NCBI RefSeq assembly: GCF_030272615.1
Contig: NC_081414.1
Location: 656,532,292-656,596,291 of the forward strand
Direction of reading: 5' to 3'
DNA length: 64,000 nucleotides
Source of the DNA: Cryptomeria japonica
Lineage: Eukaryota > Streptophyta > Pinopsida > Cupressales > Cupressaceae
Shown here: positions 11,292 through 24,189 of the stretch, piece after piece
Layout of the letters: every line of letters begins with the position of its first letter
Numbering within the stretch: position 1 is the stretch's first letter
The notes under the pieces: generated by a model
Seen by the model: only the letters and a program-made list of their open reading frames with translations
Told to the model about the DNA's origin: nothing
Databases searched by the model: none
Position numbers and translations under genes: made by a program

Positions 11292-14200
11292 AGGTTCCGA
11301 CTTACTCCTGGAAGTCATAAGGCTAGATGGAGAACATGTCGTACGCATCAGCCCTGAAACTCATTCAACAAAGATCAAATTGCACATAGAAATCTTTCCA
11401 TAAATAAATGAAATGTTTATTGCAAAATCCTTTACAAACGCCATTATCCCTTGGCAAGATACATCTAAAACCATACATTCCTTAAAATATTCTAGGAATT
11501 ATCCACAATCATAGCAGAGAAATAAGAATTTTCTTCCTTTTATTACACCAAATTTAAGCATTACAACGAGGTAAACAACAATTACCATAATCATCTATCA
11601 AACATGACCAGAAAACATGCCATCAAGATCAATTTCCTTTACCAATCCATCTTTATCATAAAATTTTATTGAATAGAACTAGCTTAAATATCAATTTATA
11701 CAACCAAATTAACTTTCAATAAATAAGAGCAACAAAAATAACTCAATTGATTACACTTGCCAAGCATAAGAGAACCCTTCCAATGACTATGTCCCATAGC
11801 ATAGTGACAAGTTAACACAATTTACTCCATGATACAAATAATAACCATCCACATAACTTGAATGCATAACAGAAAAGGCCACATGTGAGCATGTTGAATG
11901 CTCGGTCAAAGATAACATGCACGATCAGCATCCCTATGCCTGATCTTAGAACAACAATAAGATCATAAATAACCAATATCTCACTCAAGGGCTCGATGGT
12001 GCTAGGCACACCATAGCGGTGCTACCTTCCATACAAGACCTTTGTGAATATCCCTTGTTGAGCAAGGTGGTTAGCCTCCAAGAGATAGTAACCACAAATA
12101 GGTAGGTAGTGGGTCCTAGCTGCAACACAGCCTCACATACCCCCATCCTCAAGGTTCCCTACATCAACTTCCTCGCACACACTCTACCAAATCCGTATCA
12201 TACGTCCTTGGAGAGGAATTTCACATCTCGACACAAGACCAGCATCCGAAAACAATAAGGATAAACCAGTTTAGCCACCAAAGTACAGATGAATAAAGGT
12301 AATAAATCATCAATTCCAATAGTAAGGCAAGAAAATAATCCGGAATTGCAACACCAAATCAAAAGTGCAAAAGATCACAAGATCATGGCTAAACCTTCAA
12401 AGTCAAAGTAAAATAAATTGCTGATCCCCACAGAAATAAAAAGAATATCACAACTACACATAACATCACTATGTGACTAACATCTAGCCACCAATGAGGA
12501 AGGAAGGAACAACTGACTAGCTATTGCAATAGCTCATCATGTGGTGTGACATAGTCACACTACCCACATGGCATGGCGGTGTGCACCTCGACATCACCCC
12601 GCATCACGTCGTCACGTGGCATGGCAATACCCCAAGTGGAGAAAACATACAATGGACGTATCCCGCATGGTAGTGTACCTCGCGGAAAAAGCACGCGCAA
12701 GTCACATCCCGCATAGCGACGTATCTAGAAGGATGCTCGTTGAAAGTCAGAGGTATACATGACTAGGGTCCACCCACATGCCCACCAACACATACTAACT
12801 GGTAGCACATGTGAATAAACCTACCTTTCATGAAGACAAGGCAAAGGATCCTCCAAATCACACCATCACTATACACAAGAATCACCATCCAAATGCTCAA
12901 ATAAAGGAGAGGAATAGGCTATCACATATAAACCTATAAAATAGATTCATCAAAAGGGAAAGTATTGAGTACACCTTTGATACAGTTTCATAGTACCACT
13001 ATATCATTCCTCGAAGTAGAGAAGCTAAAGTCGCTTCGCACCGACATTACTCGTACGCCAATCCATACTATTCAAGGAACGGTTACTTCAAATACTACCC
13101 CTTAACATACTGAGTTACCCACAACCAGAGGTTTGGTACTCAGTAGGGAAACAAATAAGCAACATCACATAAACCGTATGGTTTCCCATACTCATAAGCA
13201 ACATATCCTCCATGGTTGATTACTTCACCAATCCATGGGTACATATAATAAGCACTGGTTTCTTACAATACACACAAATACACCAGTACTGGTTTAGTCA
13301 CATTTACGAGGAGTACTTTTCAATACGTTAACATCTATTCAAGGAAGATTTCAATTATGCTTTCTATATAAATAACTGAATCAAGTTTACTCTAGATTCA
13401 AGTACTAAAATTATTAACAATTCACAATTATATAAGGAAATAACATCATTCCTATATCTTTCCTAAATTTCACTAAGCATCCGCAACTAAATTACTAACT
13501 ATGCAAATTCTTTTCCCAAAGAGGACTTCCATCTTTCCATATGAAGCCAAAATGCAATAGTACAATTTCACATGTTTTATAAACATTCTATTTAAATCAA
13601 CACATTCTTTAATACCATTTCTAAAAATCTTAGGATTAGGCAAGGAGAAGGGAAAGAGAGTTTGATAATCAAACTGTTTCCTACAAAGACACAAGATCAA
13701 TCAAGATCACACTACATTATAAAATTTCTCACTGTAAGCCTATCATTTAATTACACCGTTCTCATTTCGCTGCTGTTTTAGAAGGATGACAATTAGCCTA
13801 ACAAAACACTTCCAATAATTATGGTTGCAACAGGGGGTTCTAGTTTCCAACAAAACAAAGATCAAGAGAGGCAATCTTTTCGATAATGCAAGACCTCTTA
13901 AGAACACTCACTTGCGAAAATACAATATAGACACATGTCATAATTTTGCAACCTATTAGAGAGGATCACATTACGATCAAAGATAAGCAAGGAGCTATTA
14001 CTCAAATAAAACATATTAATGCATGCACATCAAACAAACTTTTCATCCGCACTTTCTAAACACATCAAGGTAATTACATATACCCAAAAGCGAGTTCAAT
14101 GGAGCATTTGCTAAAATAAATCTTCAGTCAAACTGGTTTAATGAAACACATAAGACAATCTTTTGGAAAACACATTAATACTCTCTCGAAGCTACAATAA

Positions 14201-14969
14201 CATGCTCTTTTTTAATACTTCTTTTACAAACCAACCAGTTTCACATAATTCAACTATCCACATAGAAATGCACCTTACTAAGATAGAATTTAATCATGCT
14301 ACTCCTACAACATACACCTGGAGAATTCTTTAAACGTACACATACAGTTTTCTCCCAATCGCCAAAATAAATTTTTAAACCCATAGCCCCTTAATAATCT
14401 AAAAACATAAGCATCATAAGTCTCACACAAGGGTTCAAGAAGTCACACCCTTTTCTCTTGCAAACAAGAAACTCAAATCAAAGATAATTACTCATATCCT
14501 AATCATTTTAATTTCCAGAAAGAGAGAGAGAAATGGTGATAATCATTTAATTTTCTACAAAATAAGCATTCAATAATTGCCATACTAGTCCTTCAAGTGA
14601 ACAACACTAAGCTAGATCATAATCTTAAACAAACATAATTCGCACTTTCAAATTCAAGACAAGCACGGACCAACCCAAATGGATTAGTCTAAAGAGTACA
14701 ACACTCAATAAAGGAAGCTACATACGACTCTCTTTCAGAATAAGAGTAATCGTAGACCAAGACATCAATAAGCACACAATGCACATATAAACACTCAAAC
14801 ACCAACATCAAGAACGCGAAAACAAGGTGTGAACACACACGTTACACACAAGTTAAGGTCTGCTCAATCACTCACATGCAAAAGGAGGACAAGCATACAC
14901 ATAAGGTCGATACACTTCACACCAATAGAGGGCACACGCGACACCAGAGATCCCAATGTTTGCAACATG

Positions 14970-14982
14970 GGCTCTGATACCA
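14970..14982 (-). promoter_or_regulatory. Primer-binding site (initiator Met tRNA) of LARD copy 1
   Basis: On the minus strand 'tggtatcagagcc' lies 2 bp after the 5' LTR. It is the standard plant retrotransposon site complementary to the 3' end of initiator methionine tRNA. Confidence 0.92.
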
Positions 14983-14984
14983 AA

Positions 14985-17900
14985 TGTAATGCCTTGCCAG
15001 GAAACCCCGAAGGGATTAAGCCATAACACAAAAATAGAGAGCAATAATTTTTTTTTTTAAAAGTTACACCACATTAAGATACAACAAGATATCAAAGATT
15101 CAGGTTACATAGCGGAAGACATCAATTAACACCTAAAGAGTTTCCCAACGAGATTACTTAAATTTCACAATTCACTTAACTCACACAATTAATCCAATAA
15201 GCGGATTATCTTAATAATGAGATAATTCTTAATCAAGATAATTTCTTTCAAAAGATGGAAATATAAATCACAAGCAATGACTCAACCATTGAGATCTATC
15301 CTTAATCTTCATTCAATCTTTTCATAAAAATACAAGCCACACATCTAATATTCTAACACACTAGAATTCCATCATAAACATAAGAGATCTTTTCAAACAT
15401 ACTTAATTTCCTTAACAACAACTGAATATATTCCATTACTCTAAGTTACATTATTTCATATTCCAATTTATTGCATTATAAAAGATGATTACATACATGC
15501 ATCTACGATAAATCTCATCTAAACCACTTAAGCATTCGATCAACATGGCATTCAAGAAAGAACTGAATAGAAGCATTTAAAGTTAATTCCATTTATCCAC
15601 TTATCCATTCTAACATAAGCTAATCATACATAATAAAGCTGAATAAGGGAAACATAAGAGAATACATCACGTAACACCATAATGATCTCGGAGTTCACCC
15701 CTAAAGGGCTACATCTCCGGGTCTGCTCAACTGCAAGACCCCTCTCATAAATAATAAAGTTAAGAATACACGAGGTTACACCAATTACAATCCTACCATC
15801 AAGGCGAAACATAAACAATATACAACGACCGCATCAGTCAATACTACATAAACGATCCCTGAAAACTAAAGGATCCAGCTGAACATAATCGAAGCTAAAA
15901 CAAAGGTCCAGGAGAGCATCCATAAAACTGAGCCATCACCACCCAAGGTCTAACATGAAACCGATACTCACAAGGGTATAGACAAAAGGATGACCCACAA
16001 AGGTACTCCTAACAAGACAAACCGAGCACACGCTAGCCAACGTAGGGACAAGTGTCATCACACAACCTGGTATGGTTACCATGGCAGGTCTTCATAGGTC
16101 CCGGCCCCATACACTGGGTTACCCTGGCAACCTAATCCGAGCCTCCGGCCCATCCAAGTCTCATGTGGACCCACACATCCTCTCGTGAAGACAAGGAAGA
16201 TGGTTTGCCCTTTCAGGGCTTCTCACAGCATGTCGAGTCTGTGTTAGCACTCGTCCCATGTGTGAGGCACATTTATCTTACTTAGAGATTACATTCTAAT
16301 CTACTGTTCGGTTATCACTTATTAGACTCACTTTCGACGGGTTACCCAACATCCACTTTGGGCGCGGCCCCCAATCGAAAGCCACTTTCCCATACGACAC
16401 TAGACTATACTCAGACGAACTCAAAACCCAAGGAATACACATGGTCAGATGAATGGAGTTCAAGAAGGGAGAAACAAACATCTTGTCAAACACGACTCAA
16501 AAGTGGTACACTTACTCACGGTACTCTAACTAGAGACCTGACAAACTAAGGTCAACCATGAATCATCATTCGACACCCATACAAGGGATATGACCAACTA
16601 CGACAACACCACAATACAACAGTCAACTCGGAATCGAGGACTGAAATAGGTACCCCAAGTCATTCCATACGACAGGGTCCTATCAAAACAAGCACGACTT
16701 GCCATTACATAAGCAAAAGCGAATACAAAAATTAAACTCGCATAGGAATATTCAACAGATACAATCTTTCCGAATTGATCTAATCATTAAAAGTCGATCA
16801 AGTTTTCTACAAGATCTAAATCAGATTACAGTTATCTACCTCATCTAGGAATAGGTTGTTCTTGGTTTTCTAACTCTCTAAGGGTCAAAGCATCGAACAG
16901 ACATATAAAGCCATAATGAGTTTTTAAACCAAATTCATATTAATAAAACTCAGACAACCATTAATCAATTAAATAAGATATTTAATCTCCAATTAAAACA
17001 TTATTGATACCCTCTTGAAATAAAGTCACTCAATCTCACTCCTTCGAAATCATATAGTTCTAAAAAAAAAGGGAATATACCCTTAGAAGGGAGCTAAAAC
17101 AAATAAGTAACCATTTTCCAAATTAACATAATATTTTACTTCCACAAAAACCTATTAATATAGGACTTAATTTCCCAGAATAAACAACTGATAAACATTT
17201 GGTTTTATCCTACCTTTCAATTAGCAAAACCCTATATGAATCCTTGCAAATACACCAAATTGCAATTTGAACCAATTAACATATAAATTAATTACCCTTA
17301 AATTAATTATATACATTAATTAATAATTTAATGAATAACGTTTAACATTAAAACCTTATCATTAAATAAAATTAAATTGTCTAATTAACTAATATTAAAC
17401 TATTATATATTTTTTTTGACTAAAAAAAGAATACATAAAAAAACACATTCTTAAAAACTAATTTAAAAAAAAAAAAACATTTTAAAAAGGGGTGAAGGCG
17501 GGGCCCACCTCCCAACGGGGACGGGTGGGCGCCCAAACCCTAGCCGTAGGAGGGAAACGCGCGGCAGCGCCACTGTGGTGCCCACAGGTCCCGCGGCGCC
17601 CTGCGGCCACCGCGGCCCCTGCGGCCACCACAGTGAGCCGCGGTCACTGGTGAACGGCGAGCAAGAGTAAGGGGGACGAGCGAGGGAGAAGAGGAGGAGG
17701 CGGGTGGAGCTCTGCACCCCGCCCTCCGAACCCCAAACCCATAAAAAACTCAAATGAAATACGCACAGGTTCGATAAAAATACGTTTAACACACAGCGTT
17801 ATTTTTTTTAAACAACAAATCAACATTGGCTCAAAAATTCTCATTTTAGAATAAGTTCCAGCTAGAATGAACAATGCTTTGGCATCAAATTATTTTGATG

Positions 17901-19232
17901 GGTATTCATTTTCTCATACCCAAATGGGTTTCAACACCCAAAATAGATTGAGGAACATCAAAACCTCAATAAGTTTATTTTTATTTACAAAAAACCAGGC
18001 ATGGCAAAAAGAACCATTTTTTTTTTTTTGTTTTTAAACACAATGATTCATCTATTTTGCAAGAACACTAGTCATGCATAGTTTTTAAACCCACAAATCC
18101 AAAATTAAATCTAAAATCAATTTAAGAAGATTGGATTTTGACAACAAGCAATTTCATTCACCCAACAGACCATTTCCATAACAACAAGGAAGAACAGTTA
18201 AGGTAAAACCTACCTTCATACGCATTCCTGGAATAGCTGAAGGAGAGCCCAATCCTGCCAGATCCAGAAGCACTTCCTTCCTCCCAAAACCCCCAATTTC
18301 ATCCCAAAATTTCTTTCCAACCAAAAATTTTCCAAAAATATCCATCCCCCAAAATTTCCCCAAATTTTAGGTTATAAGGAAGAGTTGACCAAAATTCCTT
18401 TTTTTGAATTAAAATTTTTATTTAAAAATAATTCTCAAAATTAATTCTTTCTATCTATAACAAAAAATTAAACTTGCCTTTCAATTCCAAATTGATTTCC
18501 TCATTTAATACAATTTAACCTTTCTAATTTCAATGGCCAACAGAATACAATTAAATCTATTGCGCTTAAATACAAAACTTTCTTTTCAACAGCATATACA
18601 AAATGCATTTAGTATTCAAAATCAGTCATTTAATCGAACTTACTCCCAATTTAAAATGAGCAATCCAATATCAACGATAATCGCATAACGAAATCCCGAT
18701 TAATTTAGTCCATTAATCTCTAATGCACAAATACATATTTAATCAAAATAATTACTAAGGACTAATTAATCAATTTAACCATACACACCAAGCATGCAAA
18801 CCGAGAAGGTCAACCAAATAGACGACTCGCAAACCCAAACAAAAGGGGATACCGACGATGACTGGCGATGCTCACTTGAGCACGACTAAGGTCAACTAGG
18901 GTCTTACGACCACCTAATCCAACTCTAAGGATACAAGAGGTACACTCAAACCTGCACATCCAGGTGAAGACGAACCTCGCACTCATGCGGCGTTGTACCT
19001 GAAATCTCCTGCAACCAAGAGTCATACATGCATACATATAGAAACTTAATGAAAGCATTAGCCCAATATTAATACCATGAAATAGGAACACTAAACAACT
19101 TGCATACAACTTGTGTGAAAATCCACATCAACAGCTATGCGTTAAATCAAACATCTGACTATAACATTATATTAAGATAAACTAACCAAGATTAAACCCA
19201 GATTAGAAATTGATTAGGGCAGGGGTACTACA
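14985..19232 (-). repeat. 5' LTR of LARD-like copy 1
   Basis: Same length (4,248 bp) as its partner at 7032-11279, with nearly identical sequence. Its plus-strand start reads 'tgtaatgccttgcc', where the partner has 'ccccgcc', so C-to-T changes have occurred. Confidence 0.92.
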
Positions 19233-20040
19233 GAATCTCAATGGAACAGGTAATGAGATCATCACTCATCAAGATTTCGATGGTGCCAAGAATATATTTA
19301 CCTGGGTCAATCATAATGAGAGCCCGAGCATCAAGGTTTGGATTAAAAGAGGGTGAATGATCAACCCTAATAATCCTTCCAATCAGCTGAAGGAGTTGTG
19401 GAATGAATCTCCACAATAGTGGGGGAAGATTCTTGATAATGATCCATCTAGGGATTGAAAGGGAAATGATCTCATCACTAACCACCTCGAGAGACCACTT
19501 GATAGCCCTAAAAGAACATTTGCCAACCATCCAAAATTGTTTGCTAACTACTTGAGCTTGCGAGCTAACATATTTGAAAAAAATAATATATAAACCCTTT
19601 TGAATCATTCTCTAGAAAGAAAAATTTAGACCTAGTTTTTAATCCAAATGTTCTTCAACCATTCATCCATAAATTAGTGGGCCAGTATATTAGAAACATT
19701 TGTGGCTGCTAAAAAATTAGCAACATCCTTCAATCTATTTTTTATGCATCAATAGCATCCAACATAGAAGAGTTTGGAGTTATAGAGAGGGAAGAGCGAG
19801 AAGAGGGAGGGAGTGTACCTTCTTTACCATCGATCCCATCGTACCCTATAGGAGAGTCTGCCACCCTAATGTCAAATCTGTCTAAATCAGAAATAGGGTT
19901 AGAGTCCAAATCAAGCAACGCTGATTTGAATGACTTAGGAGGAGTCGAGCCCTTGACATGAGGGCCACCACTGGAATCTCTTGACATAAATGCTCGAGTG
20001 TGTAATAGGGCATAAAGAACAACAAAGAGCCCATGGAAAT
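19233..20040 (-). pseudogene. LINE ORF1, N-terminal part with DUF4283 domain
   Basis: Minus-strand start of the L1-like ORF1 protein. A Ser/Pro/Asp-rich leader is read at 19742-19987 ('PPKSFKSALL'). A DUF4283-type domain follows: 'VSDEIISLSIPRWIIIKNLP' and 'LLQLIGRIIRVD' then 'LDARALIMIDPGKYI', matching the family order of a W/I-x-I-x-L-P strand, an I-G-x-x-I-x-x-x-D helix and an A-R-x-x-I-x-x-D strand. DUF4283 occurs in plant LINE ORF1 and retrotransposon-derived proteins and is thought to help nucleic-acid binding. A frame change and stops lie between 19608 and 19742. The frame runs straight into the LTR-element junction at 19233 and resumes at 7031. Confidence 0.75.
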
Positions 20041-20227
20041 GACCAGATGGTGGCTTGACATAAACAAGATAATAAATGAAGAAGAGATGATAGGAAGAGG
20101 CAAAGAAAATTACCTACATGGAGGAGGCCACCTGCACTCCTCCAATTCAGAGGCCAAGAACCCCTACACGAACATTGAAACCCTACAGACTTGCCGAAGT
20201 TCTTCTCATAGGTATTCCCCCTATGGA
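20041..20227 (-). other. Probable 5' untranslated end of the LINE
   Basis: Non-coding sequence upstream of LINE ORF1 on the minus strand. The exact 5' end of the LINE was not determined. A plausible LTR terminus starts at 20228, so the LINE ends at or before that point. Confidence 0.35.
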
Positions 20228-20543
20228 TGTAGTTCTAGTATTTTGGTTAAGTGGTCATGTGATATTTATTTAATTGTTGTGTGGGTTGATTTTATTGTGA
20301 TAATTAATTAATGATGTTATGATTTCTAATGTGTAATTAATAAATAACATTTATTGTGAGTTTAATGTTGATAAATAATTATTTTTATTAGGATTTATTT
20401 GTTGGAGCCTTCTTGGGAATTTAATTGTTATTTATTTATTTATTTGTTTGTTTGTTTACTTATATATTTATCTATTTAAAGCTTTTATATTTAATTGGGA
20501 TTTTAATTGACTATTTTATTAATGCTATTTATGTAATTGTTAA

Positions 20544-20561
20544 TTAATTATTTATTCTTTT
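20544..20561. repeat. Target-site duplication of the SINE, left copy
   Basis: The 18 bp 'ttaattatttattctttt' at 20544-20561 are repeated exactly at 20841-20858, immediately bracketing the SINE. Confidence 0.88.
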
Positions 20562-20840
20562 TTTTTATCGGTAATTGGTCGAAGCCTGAATAGCTTTTGA
20601 CTGGAGCTATGAACCAGTGGGGACACCGTATGGGGCCCCATCCCGATTACATATCTTTGAATTATTATTATTATTATGTTTGATTAGATTAATAGATTGA
20701 CCCCAAGACCTTCCCCATCCCATGGAAGGCCAAGAATCACGACTTATAATTCCACTGCAGATGTCCCTATTGGGAATTGAACTTGGGTCTCCATAGTGAG
20801 AACCCAGTGTTTTAACTAGTTAAGCTCAACCCCTTGGACT
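20562..20840 (-). mobile_element. tRNA-derived SINE
   Basis: A 279-bp retroposon on the minus strand. Its 5' head (about 20770-20840) contains an A-box-like 'gagcttaactagtta' and a B-box-like 'agttcaattcc', spaced as in a tRNA promoter, and folds in principle like a decayed tRNA. The body follows, ending in an A-run (20562-20570 read on the minus strand). It is flanked by a perfect 18-bp direct repeat. RNA polymerase III transcription and LINE-supplied reverse transcription are implied from the class and not shown here. Confidence 0.85.
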
Positions 20841-23350
20841 TTAATTATTTATTCTTTTATTTTATTCTTCTTAATTGATTTATTAGGTGTTTTATATAGT
20901 AATTAATATTTTTATTTATTTTCTCTTCTTTTCGAAGGTGGAACTAGAGTGAGCCTTAAGCTTTGCATTGAATCTTTATTTAGTTTTCTACATGTAATAT
21001 TTCTATTATTATTTTTATTTTTTTTGGAATTTTGCATTATACATTATTTAGGGCTTTTTGAGAATTTTTCGAAGAGAGTTTTCCATTATTATTTCATTGG
21101 ATGAATTTTGGAGAAGTTTTGCAGTGTATTGCTATGGAGAGTTTTTGGTGAATTTGGAAAAATAATTGCTTTTGGGTTTTCAAAGAGATTTTTTTGTACG
21201 GTTGTTCATTGTGATTTGCGTATTGGAATATTTCTTGGTTCTTGTAGATTTTTCTTGGTGTACCTAGATTGTGGTTGCGTCTTCAATTTCTTATCTTAGT
21301 TTTTAGACCGTTCTTCTATATTCCAAGTTGCAGATTTTCTAATACCTTTGAATTTGATATTAATTTTATATTTGAGAAAGGAAAAGATTGTACTCTCTAT
21401 GTTTGGATTTTTTTTTTTTGGAACTTGGGGAGAATTTGAAAATTTTCTATAATCAGGAACCATGTTTATTATGTATGGGTATTTCTAAAATAATGGTTGA
21501 GATTTATTTGTGTATAGACTTTTGGTCTATCAGAATTGTCCCCATGAAAATTTATTTTCTGATATTCTGTATTCAATCTATGAGAATAGTGGTTGATTTT
21601 GTGGAGAAATTATCTTTGTGTATTTTTTATTAAAATCATGTCCTTTAGTATGAAGTTTGGATTTCTTTATGGTTATAATGGTCGGGAATTTCTTTTTGCG
21701 GTTGTGATCTTTGTTTTGTAAAATTCTTGTCATGAAATCATTTCTCTTTCTTTGAATTCTCTTGTTTTGACTTTTAGAGATTAAATGCTTTCCTCCAGAT
21801 CGATTTTGCGTTTTGTATTTTGTCTAAGATTCTTCCTTGGTCTGAATAATCTCTATTTTTTCTTTCGAAATTTGTAAATTAACTGATTTTTCTTATGTGC
21901 TAAAAGGCTCCATGGATGCGCTAAAAGAATCCATGTATGGGTTAAAAGATGCATCGTATGCACTAAACTAAATTTTTTTTATGTTTTTGATCTTTTTGGA
22001 ATTTTGGGTTTGTTTTCATCAGTCTAAGTTAGACCGAAAACTTGTTTTGGACTTGATATTTTTGTGATAGTTTTGTAGAATTGATTTATTTCTCTTCTAA
22101 ATGAAGTTGCAAAGATACTTGATATTGTTTATGATGTGCTCTCTTGAAAATTATATTGAGCTTGAAAAATCAAATTATTATAATGCTTCAGTTTTATAAT
22201 ATGGGAGTAAATGGATTATGCACTATAGATGGTTATTGATTTGTGTTATATCCCTAGATCATAGGATCATAGTAGGGGAAGTGGCTTCCAATGAGTGTTG
22301 GGGTCACTGCTAAGAGAGTTCCTTGTAAAGATGTTTGGAGGACTGCCAGGAGACCTCATGGGACTTATTTGTAAATAAGTGATAACCTTAACTAATTTAT
22401 TTAGGGGTTTGGTAGTTTTCACATTAATAAGATAATAATATGTGTTGTAGTACCCCACTCATGATCTACAGTACTATTATAGTCTCAGGACGAGATTGGG
22501 AAAGCCTTGATGACATGATTGTACTCCCTTGTCTTCATGAGAGATTGAGTTGGTTCCGCATGAGTGTCACCTACATAGAGGTTCCACATAAGGATGCTTG
22601 GAGGTATAGACTACCAAGAGGTTCACATTAAGGATGCTTAGATTTCTAGTTGTCAGCATGCGATGACACTTCTCCCTACAGATGTATCCTTGGTCTCAGC
22701 CTTGTTTCATGGAAGTCATCGACATTTGCCTTTATCTAGATTTGAGCCTATGTCTTGTATTATTTTATTTTCTTTGGAAGTTTGGTGTCAATTTAAGCTT
22801 ACTGTGTGTGGGGGGTTGGTACTTTTGGTTCCACATGGTCGAGTGGTTTATGCCTTTGTTCCATTGGGATATTCTCTCTACGTTGGATGGTTGTGAGTGT
22901 GATGGATGTTTCTATTTCTTTAGATCTCGTTCTATATGATTATTCATTTGTAGAAGGAGATGCATATTTATGATAGGATACTTGTAAATGATGTAATATA
23001 TAATCTTGTGGTGACTTATGTAATGTTGTTAGTGAAACATGGATGTAGATTGTATATGGACATTGATCATTTATGGATATTGTGTACTATTCAATAATGA
23101 TGTTATGATACCCTAGGGAACATGAAAATGTAAGATGTGGATTATAAAATTGGAAGATTATTACATGTATATATGTTTATTCCATTTGTGCAATTAGTTT
23201 CATATGTTCATGTTCATGTAGTATTTGTAACTTGAAATAATTAATGTAAAGATGTGGCTCGATTTGAGTATTTCTTATCTTTTAAAAAAAATATCCCTAT
23301 TTTCCTAGATTAAGTGTTAGTTTCTCTAGGGTTTCGTGGTGGATATTACA

Positions 23351-23880
23351 CTAGTGTATGATTTTTAAAATAAAACATGTGTTGGCAGGTAGAGTCGACA
23401 ATCAAATACAATAAATCTTCCATAAACTAAGATATTACCAAATATAATAAATCTTCCATGGTTCAATAAGAAGATGATGAAATCTTCCATTAACCAAGGT
23501 TATCACCAAATATAATAAATATTGATACAACTGAAATAGGCAATACAATCTTGAAAATATTATTAGCTTTATTATGCATGTTAGCTAATGCCATTTTTAA
23601 GAGTATATAACAACATGAAAGGTCAATCTGAAAAATAATTTATAGCACTATATTCTAATATGCCCCATTGATGCCCATGGAAGACTAAGTTTATTTAAAA
23701 CCACATCTTTCAAATTATATGAAGGTTATACATGCATCCCACTATAAATCATTTTTGTTAATTGTTGACTGTTATCGAGATTTGGGTTTATTGTAAATCA
23801 TTTTTGGTAGTACATGTTTACCATGTAGTGTCTTGGAGCACAATTATGAAGTGCAACATAAGAATAATAATATTTTATGA
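23351..23880. other. AT-rich spacer
   Basis: No coding or RNA feature. Around 23400-23530 the phrase 'aatataataaat' with 'cttccat' recurs three or four times at irregular spacing. Confidence 0.4.
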
Positions 23881-23884
23881 GTCA

Positions 23885-24185
23885 ATGGGCCCTTGGTCTA
23901 TAGGTGAAGTTGAATAGCTCCAAATGAGCCCACCAGGGATCAAGTCTTGTTGAGTGCAATGCTCTGACATCAATAGGGATGAGGTCAGGATCATACCCTA
24001 GGTGAATTTGGTGGAATGGATACCCCTCAGTCCTTGGCTCTTACCCAAAGAGGTTCTAGCCTATTGTCTTGTGCTCCCATATCAGGTGGAATTTTTTTTT
24101 TGTGAAGGCACTCGTTGGGCTAGTGGCTTTGTGCCCTTGCTGGGTTACCATGCTTGCAGGTCTGGACCTCCATTAAAAAAAACTA
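23885..24185 (+). mobile_element. Second tRNA-like SINE candidate
   Basis: The plus-strand head has an A-box-like 'tggtctataggt' near 23891 and, about 40 bp later, a B-box-like 'ggatcaagtc', the spacing of an internal polymerase III promoter. The sequence ends near 24185 in 'ccattaaaaaaaact'. It is a different family from the SINE at 20562-20840. No unambiguous target-site duplication was found. Confidence 0.5.
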
Positions 24186-24189
24186 ATAA

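Larger units (their letters stand above)
11280..14984 (-). other. Internal domain of LARD-like copy 1 (non-coding)
   Basis: No gag, protease, reverse transcriptase, RNase H or integrase motif can be read in any frame. The domain is nevertheless well conserved with the internal domain of copy 2 (40533-44244, opposite strand), including a CpG-rich patch at about 12560-12770. Conservation without coding suggests a structured RNA or packaging role, as proposed for LARDs in general. Short frames at 11812-12009, 12568-12762 and 13473-13700 match no family. Confidence 0.85.
7032..19232 (-). mobile_element. LARD-like large non-coding LTR retrotransposon, copy 1
   Basis: Complete 12,201-bp element on the minus strand, with two direct LTRs of 4,248 bp each and a 3,705-bp internal domain without coding capacity. 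The LTRs have TG...CA ends. On the minus strand the primer-binding site follows the 5' LTR (14970-14982) and the polypurine tract precedes the 3' LTR (11280-11291). This layout (about 4-4.5 kb LTRs, about 3.5 kb non-coding interior) matches the LARD class of non-autonomous elements described in Triticeae. A related copy lies in the opposite orientation at 36362-48525. It would need enzymes from an autonomous partner. In a 240-base stretch compared by eye (8881-9120 against its counterpart) the two LTRs differ at one site, so insertion is comparatively recent. Confidence 0.92.
20228..23350 (+). repeat. Possible solo LTR, interrupted by a SINE
   Basis: The block starts 'tgtagttctagt' and ends 'gatattaca', giving TG...CA ends similar in style to the LARD LTRs. 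It is long, AT-rich and non-coding, with a run of TTTA/TTTG words near 20425-20480 and a 'ctaaaag...ccatg' word repeated about every 24 bp at 21900-21965. No primer-binding site follows, the flanks do not show a matching 5-bp duplication, and no second copy is in the window. The solo-LTR call is therefore tentative. Confidence 0.35.

Noticed and set aside
17463-17792. 109-codon minus-strand frame in the G+C-rich LTR patch
   Set aside because: The equivalent position in the partner LTR is not open in the same way and the composition is driven by local G+C content.
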